DNA of 11,399 nt from CAZOIA01 sp964579675 (lineage in GTDB: Bacteria; Planctomycetota; Phycisphaerae; UBA1845; PWPN01), in the NCBI GenBank assembly GCA_964579675.1, contig CAZOIA010000178.1, forward strand, positions 1-11,399, given 5' to 3'. Below, piece after piece: positions 6,601-11,399 of this stretch. Below the pieces are notes generated by a model. The model searched no databases. It was not told the origin of the DNA and was given only the letters and a program-made list of their open reading frames with translations. Position 1 is the stretch's first letter, and every line of letters begins with the position of its first letter. The position numbers and the translations under genes were made by a program.

Positions 6601-6612
6601 AAGGAGTTTGGG

Positions 6613-9315
6613 ATGGTCGCTTTGACCACGGATCGACGGGGCAATGTCGGGACCGACTCCAAGGATGGAGACCTCGGATTGGCGGAAAACGCGCTTCGGG
6701 TGCTTGGTGCGCGCTATTTGAAAAAGGACGAGTCGGGCCGGGTCGCCGAAACTCCGGCGGACCTGTTTCGCCGGGTCGCCCGCACCATCGCCGATGTGGA
6801 AGCACGGTACGGGACCCCGGTTGAGCAGCGGGACGAGTGGGAGAAGATCTTTTACGATCTGATGGTGACCGGGCGCTTCATGCCCAACAGTCCCACGCTC
6901 ATGAACTCCGGGCGTGAAATGGGAATGCTCAGCGCCTGCTTTGTCTTACCGGTCCGGGACAGCATCGACGACATCTTCGACTGCGTTAAGCACACCGCTT
7001 TGATTCAGAAGGCCGGTGGCGGCACGGGTTTCGCGTTTGACGAACTCCGCCCGACCGGCGATTTCATCCGGTCCTCGGGCGGGACGACGTCCGGGCCCAT
7101 CAGCTTCTGGCGCGTCCTCAGCGAAGCGACCAACGCCATCCAGCAGGGAGCATTCCGCCGCGGCGCGAACATGGGAATGATGTACATCCATCATCCCGAC
7201 ATTCTGAAGTTCCTCCACGCCAAGGAAGATCTGTCCCAGTTCACCAACTACAACATCTCGGTCAAAATTACCGACGAATGGATGGAAGAGTTCCTTCAAG
7301 ACGCGGATTCTCCGCACATCACCCGCAACCCGCGGACGGGGCAGGAATACCTCCTGCCCCGGGATCTGTCGATCTGGGAGTACGATGTGCGGTCGTTGAT
7401 CCCCGTCAGGCGCGGTCAGAATGGCGAGCTGCGAGTGATGACGCGTCACGGCGAAAGCCAGAGCGAAACAATCGTCGCCCGCGGCTCGTCGTTCGATACG
7501 CCCGTCTTCACGAAGCGGGAGGTCTGGCAGATCATCGTGCGGAACGCCCATTGCACGGGCGAGCCCGGCGTCGTGTTCATCGACCGGATCAACGAACACA
7601 ACCCCACCCCCCACGTCGGGCGGATCGAGGCCACCAACCCCTGCGGGGAGCAGCCCCTGCTACCTTACGAAGCCTGCAATCTGGGCAGCATCAACCTCGG
7701 CGCGTTCATCACCGATCCCTGCTCCGCAGAGGCCCGGGTTGACTGGCACGCGCTGCGAGAGACCGTGCACCAGGTTACGCGGTTCCTCGACAACGTCATC
7801 GACGTCAACAATTACCCGTTGCCCGAGATTGATCGCATCTGTAAGGCGAACCGCAAGATCGGGCTCGGCGTAATGGGCTTTGCTGATGCCCTCTACAAGC
7901 TCGGTGTTCGTTACAACTCCGAGGAGGGCATCGAGTGGGGTGAGCAGTTCATGAAGTTCGTGAACGACGAGGCCCACGATTACAGCGAGAAACTGGCCCG
8001 CGAGCGCGGTTGTTTCCCCAACTGGGCGGGGAGTACCTGGGACACGCAGGATCATCGGCCGATGCGCAACAGCGCAACAACCACCGTCGCCCCCACCGGC
8101 ACGATCAGCATCATCGCCGGCTGCTCCGGGGGTATCGAACCCATGTTCAGCCTGGTGTTCTGCCGGAACGTCCTCAAGGGCCAGGACGAAGGCAACAAGC
8201 CGATGATCGAGATCAATCCCATCTTTGAACGGGTTGCACGTCAGCGAGGGGTTTTCAGCGAGGGTTTGATGGATCAGATCGCCAGGGATGGCACCCTCGC
8301 TGGTATTGATGGGATCCCGGATGACCTTAAGCAGGTCTTCGTCTGCGCCCATGACATATCGCAGGAGTGGCACGTTCGGATGCAGGCGGCGTTCCAGCAG
8401 CACTGCGATGCGTCGATCTCCAAGACTATCAACTTCAGGCGCGACGCCACCGTCGAAGACGTTGAGGCTATCTATCGAAGAGCTTACGAGTTGGGCTGCA
8501 AAGGGGTTACCGTTTATCGCGACGGCTGCCGGTGCTCGCAACCGATGGCCCTGAAGGATTCGGGCAGGAAGGGACTTGCTGCCTCATCCGATGCTCAAGA
8601 CCCGGCAGAGGACGAAACCAAAGCCGACCCGCCCGGTTGCGAGGAGCTTGAGCCGAGGGACATTCCTGAGATCGTCAGCGGGTTACGCCTCCGCCAGATG
8701 ACGCCCTTCGGCAACATGCACGTCAAGGTCACCGTCGATCCGAAGACCGAGCGGGAATTGGAGGTCTTCGCCCAGCTCGGCAAAGGCGGTGATCTGGCCA
8801 CGAGTGACCTCGAGGCGATCTGCCGCCTGACCTCGCTGTGGCTGCGGGCAGGCGGCACCCTCCGGCACGTGATTCGGCAACTCAAGGACATCGGCTCGAG
8901 CTTGCAGGTGCCGACCCGCGACGGCAAGATTATGAGTCTCGGCGACGGGCTCGCCCGGGCCCTGCAGAGGTATGTGCGGGCCAAGGAACGTTTCGGGCTT
9001 CGCGATCTGCTGCTCGGCGAGTGCGACTTGTCCGAGTTGGACCGTCCGGCTTCCGTTTCTCCCGGCAACGGCAATGGGAACGGAAACGGGAACGGGAAGA
9101 ATAAAGGCCATGAGCATTTTCCCGAAGTGCGCCACGCTACCTCAGCTCATGGGAGCCCGGCCATTGAGGCGTCTACGGTCGCCGGGAGCATAGGCGCCTC
9201 ACATATGGCCCGGCTGGCCTTGGCCTTCAAGGTGAAGTGCCCGGAGTGCGGAGAATCGCTGGTTTCTGCCGAAGGGTGCATGAAGTGCCACAATTGTGGC
9301 TGGAGCCAATGTTGA
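6613..9315 (+). CDS. nrdJ: Adenosylcobalamin-dependent (class II) ribonucleotide reductase
   Basis: NrdJ reduces ribonucleotides to deoxyribonucleotides using a cobalamin-derived thiyl radical, so it works with or without oxygen. The 900 residues match the long class II form. MPNSPTLMNSG and SACFVLPV with C109 (one of the redox cysteines) open the barrel. QKAGGGTGFAFDELRP follows. N-P-C344-G-E346-Q is the active-site loop, carrying the radical cysteine and the catalytic glutamate. APTGTISIIAGCSGGIEP is the phosphate-binding region and GVTVYRDG closes the catalytic part. Residues about 690-800 form a TSCPD-like domain. A (Gly-Asn)5-Gly linker (818-828) then leads to a C-terminal zinc-ribbon-like tail with C876, C879, C889, C892, C895 and C900, thought to pass electrons to the active site. 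There is no N-terminal ATP cone. AAGGAG lies 6 nt before the ATG. It is transcribed alone, divergently from the ahcY operon. No other ribonucleotide reductase is in the window. Confidence 0.98.
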   Translation: MVALTTDRRGNVGTDSKDGDLGLAENALRVLGARYLKKDESGRVAETPADLFRRVARTIADVEARYGTPVEQRDEWEKIFYDLMVTGRFMPNSPTLMNSGREMGMLSACFVLPVRDSIDDIFDCVKHTALIQKAGGGTGFAFDELRPTGDFIRSSGGTTSGPISFWRVLSEATNAIQQGAFRRGANMGMMYIHHPDILKFLHAKEDLSQFTNYNISVKITDEWMEEFLQDADSPHITRNPRTGQEYLLPRDLSIWEYDVRSLIPVRRGQNGELRVMTRHGESQSETIVARGSSFDTPVFTKREVWQIIVRNAHCTGEPGVVFIDRINEHNPTPHVGRIEATNPCGEQPLLPYEACNLGSINLGAFITDPCSAEARVDWHALRETVHQVTRFLDNVIDVNNYPLPEIDRICKANRKIGLGVMGFADALYKLGVRYNSEEGIEWGEQFMKFVNDEAHDYSEKLARERGCFPNWAGSTWDTQDHRPMRNSATTTVAPTGTISIIAGCSGGIEPMFSLVFCRNVLKGQDEGNKPMIEINPIFERVARQRGVFSEGLMDQIARDGTLAGIDGIPDDLKQVFVCAHDISQEWHVRMQAAFQQHCDASISKTINFRRDATVEDVEAIYRRAYELGCKGVTVYRDGCRCSQPMALKDSGRKGLAASSDAQDPAEDETKADPPGCEELEPRDIPEIVSGLRLRQMTPFGNMHVKVTVDPKTERELEVFAQLGKGGDLATSDLEAICRLTSLWLRAGGTLRHVIRQLKDIGSSLQVPTRDGKIMSLGDGLARALQRYVRAKERFGLRDLLLGECDLSELDRPASVSPGNGNGNGNGNGKNKGHEHFPEVRHATSAHGSPAIEASTVAGSIGASHMARLALAFKVKCPECGESLVSAEGCMKCHNCGWSQC
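9064..9096 (+). repeat. Hexamer repeat encoding the Gly-Asn linker of NrdJ
   Basis: Five GGN-AAY hexamers plus a last GGG encode (GN)5G, just before the zinc-ribbon tail. Codons vary between units (GGC/GGG/GGA, AAC/AAT), so the repeat is old enough to have drifted or is kept for the protein and not the DNA. It is a likely flexible tether for the swinging cysteine tail. Confidence 0.7.
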
Positions 9316-9434
9316 CAAGGGCCTGCGTTCAGGGTACCTGTCGGCAAACCTGTGAGTAACCTCGCCAGAGGTGCCTGGAGCGCCCTAAAACTCCGGCTTC
9401 ATTTGTTGTTTTCCAGGGCTGGCGTGCCGGAGGG

Positions 9435-9481
9435 CTCCAGAATTCACAGGCGATTCCGTCAATATAGGGTGAATTCTGGAG
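9435..9481. repeat. 13-bp perfect inverted repeat downstream of nrdJ
   Basis: CTCCAGAATTCAC (9435-9447) and GTGAATTCTGGAG (9469-9481) are perfect inverted repeats around a 21-nt loop. An A-run (9482-9487), not a T-run, follows on the plus strand, so it is not a standard plus-strand terminator. It is nested beside another inverted pair, CTCCGGC (9391-9397) and GCCGGAG (9426-9432). It could protect the nrdJ 3' end, bind a protein, or be the remnant of a small mobile repeat. Confidence 0.6.
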
Positions 9482-9577
9482 AAAAAACGCTACCATTCCT
9501 CGGAAAAGGGATTAGAATAGGGGACAACCGCTCAGATTATTGGCCGTTTTTTCCGATACTAAACGATGGGCGCGGCG

Positions 9578-9583
9578 TATAAT
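9578..9583 (+). promoter_or_regulatory. Possible -10 element of a small transcript
   Basis: A consensus TATAAT stands in a locally AT-rich stretch about 130 nt upstream of a strong plus-strand terminator. The bases at the -35 distance (GATACT) are poor, so this is a weak prediction without an activator. Confidence 0.3.
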
Positions 9584-9589
9584 GTATTG

Positions 9590-9718
9590 GATGGCCAAGA
9601 GCGAAGCGGTATTATAAGAGGGACATAACGGCCTAGCTCACAAAGAGTTAGCGAATTGGCTTCTTTCCCCTCCGGAAAGCACCGGGCCCGCCCATAGGGC
9701 ACCTGGTGCTTTCTTTTT
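9590..9718 (+). ncRNA. Candidate small RNA ending at an intrinsic terminator
   Basis: Starting about 7 nt after TATAAT and ending at the T-run, the transcript would be about 130 nt. It holds a hairpin CTAGCTC-ACAAA-GAGTTAG (9633-9651, one G-U pair) and then the terminator hairpin. There is no credible coding frame. It matches none of 6S, SRP, tmRNA or RNase P RNA signatures that I could look for by eye. It might instead be only the 3' end of a long nrdJ transcript. Confidence 0.3.
9675..9718 (+). terminator. Strong Rho-independent terminator
   Basis: GAAAGCACC (9675-9683) pairs perfectly with GGTGCTTTC (9705-9713). A nested GCCC-ATA-GGGC lies within, and TTTTT (9714-9718) follows. The T-run is on the plus strand only. 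The nearest plus-strand gene end is nrdJ, 360 bp upstream, so it ends either a long nrdJ 3' UTR or a separate small RNA. Confidence 0.8.
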
Positions 9719-9926
9719 GCGCAACCGGGTATGCAGAGCAGACGAAGCTCCGGGCCCTGTTCCCGGTCGGGCAGGGACGGCAGCGGCCCCGGATAAGGCC
9801 AACCAACCCAGCGATCCGCAAGGATCCCGCCGCCGCCGAACCAGGCGCAGGCCACCTGTTCTCGATTGTTCACCACGAAGGCCTGGCGCGGGCTCCGCCC
9901 GCAACCCAAGCGAAGGGGGAGGGATA

Positions 9927-9950
9927 GGGACTGGGGACTCGGGACTGGGG
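9927..9950 (+). repeat. GGGACT heptamer tandem repeat
   Basis: GGGACT occurs at 9927, 9934 and 9941 with a 7-bp period (the seventh base is G, C, G), followed by a G-run. Short GGGACT-type arrays are a common intergenic feature of environmental bacterial genomes; their function is unknown to me. Confidence 0.65.
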
Positions 9951-10020
9951 GTGCGAAGCCGCAAGCGGCAGCGATGGGTGATGGTCTTCGGTCCATAGGG
10001 CAGCATCCCAGGGTTGGAGA

Positions 10021-10045
10021 GAATCTTCGTGCGCCGCGAAGATTC
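10021..10045. repeat. Perfect 9-bp hairpin
   Basis: GAATCTTCG (10021-10029) and CGAAGATTC (10037-10045) flank a 7-nt loop. No T-run follows on either strand, so it is not an evident terminator. Confidence 0.55.
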
Positions 10046-10060
10046 CGAGGGTTTGTAGTA

Positions 10061-10209
10061 CGGAGACACGGAGAAGACGAGATCAGTCGAAATCGACGCC
10101 TCGGGTTCCGACATGGCCATCAACATCATCAACCCACTTCTCGAGACCTCGACGCAGGAGGATTTCACCTAACTTCTTTTCTCCGTGGCCTTTGTGTCTT
10201 CTTGGTGAA
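10061..10209. repeat. CACGGAG-type intergenic repeat in inverted halves
   Basis: The left half reads CGGAGACACGGAGAAGA from 10061. The right half (10172-10209) reads as TTCTTTTCTCCGTG, then GCCTTTGTGTCTTCTTGG, then TGAA. CACGGAGAA (10067-10075) and TTCTCCGTG (10179-10187) are exact inverted copies 103 nt apart. On the minus strand the right half gives the TTCACCAAGAAGACACAAAGG series typical of a dispersed intergenic repeat seen in many environmental genomes. The pairing suggests a small non-autonomous or degenerate element just downstream of rnpA. Confidence 0.5.
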
Positions 10210-10230
10210 TCCGTTCATGCATAATCCGGA

Positions 10231-10638
10231 CTATCGGTTTCGTGACGTGAGCCCGGTCCCAAGTCGGGACTGAAGCCGGCCGGCAAGTTTGCGTATGGAA
10301 TGCTGCAAATCCGGCACCGTGGGCTCGGGGCCAGGCTTGGGCACGATGACCCAATCGACGCCCGGGGCCAGCTCATGGCGAAGCCTACGAAAAGCCTCAC
10401 GAACCAGACGCTTGACGCGGTTTCGCCGAACCGCCCCCCCGATTCGACGGCCAGCGGAGATCCCGAGCCGGGCACCGCCCGTCTTATGTAGGGCACCGCC
10501 CGTCTCGCTGGGAGCGGCATACAGTGTCAGCCGTTGATCAGACTCGCGGAGCCGCTGTCGGAATACGCGGGCGAAGGCTTCTCGCGATCGTATGCGGGCG
10601 GTACGCGGCAGGGTATGTCGACACTGCGTTTCGGGCAT
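10231..10638 (-). CDS. rnpA: Ribonuclease P protein component
   Basis: RnpA is the small basic subunit that helps RNase P RNA bind precursor tRNA and remove the 5' leader. HTLPRTARIRSREAFARVF (8-26) is the usual N-terminal helix region. RLGISAGRRIGGAVRRNR then VKRLVREAFR (57-84) contains the conserved RNR motif on the RNA-binding helix. DWVIVPKPG (95-103) is the final strand. The 135 residues are slightly long, partly through a 7-residue duplication before RLGIS. The ATG at 10638 has no Shine-Dalgarno, but a TATAAT ends 8 bases before it, which suggests a leaderless mRNA. rpmH, the usual upstream partner, is absent from the 126 bp before the start, and yidD/yidC are absent downstream, so this rnpA has left the common rpmH-rnpA-yidC cluster. 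Confidence 0.95.
   Translation of the reverse strand: MPETQCRHTLPRTARIRSREAFARVFRQRLRESDQRLTLYAAPSETGGALHKTGGARLGISAGRRIGGAVRRNRVKRLVREAFRRLRHELAPGVDWVIVPKPGPEPTVPDLQHSIRKLAGRLQSRLGTGLTSRNR
10470..10511. repeat. rnpA: 21-bp tandem duplication within rnpA
   Basis: GGGCACCGCCCGTCT occurs at 10470-10484 and again at 10491-10505, a 21-bp period with the last six bases diverged. In the protein it gives TGGALHK-TGGARLG, an in-frame 7-residue gain just before the RLGIS block. It lengthens a surface loop between two strands without breaking the fold. Confidence 0.75.
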
Positions 10639-10646
10639 AGTGGGCG

Positions 10647-10652
10647 ATTATA
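10647..10652 (-). promoter_or_regulatory. -10 element of rnpA (probable leaderless start)
   Basis: On the minus strand TATAAT occupies 10652-10647, and the rnpA ATG begins at 10638. A start 6-8 nt after the box would fall at or one or two bases before the ATG. The -35 distance holds GAGCAA, a weak match, preceded in the spacer by nine C (10668-10660). Confidence 0.5.
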
Positions 10653-10776
10653 ACCGATCGGGGGGGGGTTTGCTCCAGCGGCGGGGTGCGGATATTGTAG
10701 CATCGGCCCCGGGCCGCGGGTCAGCGGGTCTCGCGGCGGGGCGGACCATGGGCCAGGCAACCGGGTGCCCCGGCGA

Positions 10777-11073
10777 ATGGATCTACGAGACTTTCAACAG
10801 TTGATCGAGAAGATGTACTCGCGGAAGGATCGGGAGCGAGGTGCTGCCGGTACGTTCCTCTGGTTGATGGAGGAGGTGGGCGAGTTGGCGGCAGCGGTCG
10901 GCGAGGGGGCGGACGAGGCAAAGAAGCGAGATGAATTCGCGGATGTGCTGGCTTGGCTCGCAACGCTGGCGAACGTCGAGGGCGTGGACTTGAGCGATGC
11001 GTTGCAGGCCAAGTACGGGCGGGGCTGCCCGGGTTGCGGGAAGATGGTCTGCGAATGCAAGGGGAAACCGTAG
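10777..11073 (+). CDS. MazG-like nucleotide pyrophosphohydrolase domain protein
   Basis: This 98-residue all-alpha protein is of the MazG/dUTPase-like NTP pyrophosphatase superfamily, which hydrolyses nucleoside triphosphates to monophosphates and pyrophosphate with Mg2+, often as house-cleaning. The metal-binding signature is complete: E32-E33-V-G-E36 in the second helix and E53-F-A-D56 in the third, matching EExxE...ExxD. A short Cys-rich tail, CPGCGKMVCEC (84-94), looks like a small zinc knuckle. ATG 10777 is preferred from the family N-terminus; a GTG at 10765 adds four residues, and neither has a clear ribosome site. It is divergent from rnpA and 26 bases before the lipoprotein gene, with which it may form an operon. 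The actual nucleotide substrate cannot be told. Confidence 0.85.
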   Translation: MDLRDFQQLIEKMYSRKDRERGAAGTFLWLMEEVGELAAAVGEGADEAKKRDEFADVLAWLATLANVEGVDLSDALQAKYGRGCPGCGKMVCECKGKP

Positions 11074-11099
11074 AGGAATCGACGGACGAGGTCGGATCG

Positions 11100-11297
11100 A
11101 TGCGAAAAAAGAGCCCGGCGTGGTGGCGGCACCTCCTGCTGTTGGCAATGGGGAGTCTGGCGTCGCAGGGTGGGTGTATCGGCGATGTCCAGCGAGAGCT
11201 GGAGGTGCTACTGCGGCCAGAGGCCAATCCGACGTTGATCCGGGACAGCTTCCTGGTGGATCTATTGGGTCCGGAGATTCTCTCGATGTTCAGATGA
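11100..11297 (+). CDS. Short putative lipoprotein, unknown function
   Basis: This 65-residue protein starts at ATG 11100, with GAGG 8 nt upstream. It has a basic n-region (MRKK), a hydrophobic core (HLLLLAMGSLA, 11-21) and SQGGC with C26. The -3 position is Gln in place of Leu, so the lipobox is imperfect, but G-G-C endings are frequent in planctomycete-like lipoproteins. The mature part is only about 40 residues and acidic/hydrophobic (ELEVLLRPEANPT, then SFLVDLLGPEIL), with a possible amphipathic helix. I do not recognise the family. It follows the MazG-like gene closely on the same strand. A wholly cytoplasmic or spurious frame is possible but less likely given the signal-like start. Confidence 0.6.
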   Translation: MRKKSPAWWRHLLLLAMGSLASQGGCIGDVQRELEVLLRPEANPTLIRDSFLVDLLGPEILSMFR

Positions 11298-11399
11298 TCC
11301 CCACAACCGCCTCCTCAAAGTCTGCCCAGGCCGGTGATCCTGCGGGGTAGTGTAACCCTTAATTGGGGTATCTGAACTGGGGCTCACGCTTTCCTGCTG

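Larger units (their letters stand above)
9719..10230. other. Gene-poor, repeat-bearing intergenic region
   Basis: No frame here looks like protein; the longer ones are Pro/Arg-rich and without ribosome sites. Small structures are frequent: GATCC-GCAA-GGATC (9813-9826), GCGGGC-TCC-GCCCGC (9888-9902), the GGGACT tandem, the 9-bp hairpin at 10021 and the CACGGAG-type repeat near 10061-10209, listed apart. Neither yidD nor yidC, which often follow rnpA, is found. Confidence 0.6.

Noticed and set aside
6029..6612. Cobalamin riboswitch upstream of nrdJ
   Set aside because: No B12-box or conserved core could be found by eye on the plus strand; a covariance-model search would be decisive.
7660..8541. 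293-codon minus-strand frame inside nrdJ
   Set aside because: Antisense shadow of a strongly conserved gene; no ribosome site or recognisable domain.
9352..9582. 76-codon plus-strand frame after nrdJ
   Set aside because: GTG start without a ribosome site, spans both large inverted repeats, and no protein similarity that I recognise.
9719..10230. yidD or yidC following rnpA
   Set aside because: No minus-strand frame in this stretch has membrane segments or YidD motifs.
1..11399. CRISPR array, tRNA/rRNA genes, transposase or integrase
   Set aside because: No regularly spaced repeats, complete tRNA folds, rRNA segments or mobile-element proteins were seen.

Overview
The window looks like chromosomal DNA of a high-GC, free-living bacterium. 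Planctomycetota is my best guess, from the general style of the proteins, a small GGC-type lipoprotein beside a MazG-like gene, a long class II ribonucleotide reductase, and intergenic GGGACT and CACGGAG repeats of a kind common in environmental genomes. No rRNA or other taxonomic marker is present, so this is inference.

Layout. (1) 1-531, plus strand: the C-terminal half of a GT4-type glycosyltransferase. The first 13 bases are an exact reverse complement of bases 68-80, so the left edge is probably a fold-back assembly artefact. (2) 5966-616, minus strand: a tight five-gene run in transcription order. It encodes an ArsR-type HTH/SAM-methyltransferase fusion (resembling the SAH-sensing regulator SahR), S-adenosylhomocysteine hydrolase AhcY, a class I SAM methyltransferase, a DegT/DnrJ/EryC1-type PLP aminotransferase and a GNAT acetyltransferase. 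Gaps are 1, 3, 70 (holding a hairpin) and 9 bases. One good sigma70-like promoter precedes the run, and a perfect 13-bp palindrome fills its -35/-10 spacer. (3) 5967-6612: a 646-bp divergent intergenic region with promoters at both ends, a second inverted repeat abutting the nrdJ -35 box, and a leader of about 200 nt. (4) 6613-9315, plus strand: adenosylcobalamin-dependent ribonucleotide reductase NrdJ. (5) 9316-10230: a 915-bp region without a credible gene. It holds a 13-bp inverted repeat, a possible small RNA ending in a strong intrinsic terminator, a GGGACT tandem repeat, a 9-bp hairpin and a CACGGAG-type repeat. (6) 10638-10231, minus strand: rnpA, the RNase P protein, without rpmH beside it, with an apparently leaderless promoter and an internal 21-bp duplication. 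(7) 10777-11297, plus strand: a MazG-like nucleotide pyrophosphohydrolase and a short putative lipoprotein. The last 102 bases hold nothing I can recognise.

How the genes may work together. The minus-strand run joins the methyl cycle (AhcY removes the S-adenosylhomocysteine made by methyltransferases, with a putative SAH- or SAM-sensing repressor in front) to sugar-modifying genes (methyltransferase, aminotransferase, acetyltransferase). These sit next to a glycosyltransferase and suggest the edge of a surface-polysaccharide locus. The most interesting regulatory hypothesis is autoregulation of this operon by the fusion protein at the palindrome inside its own promoter.
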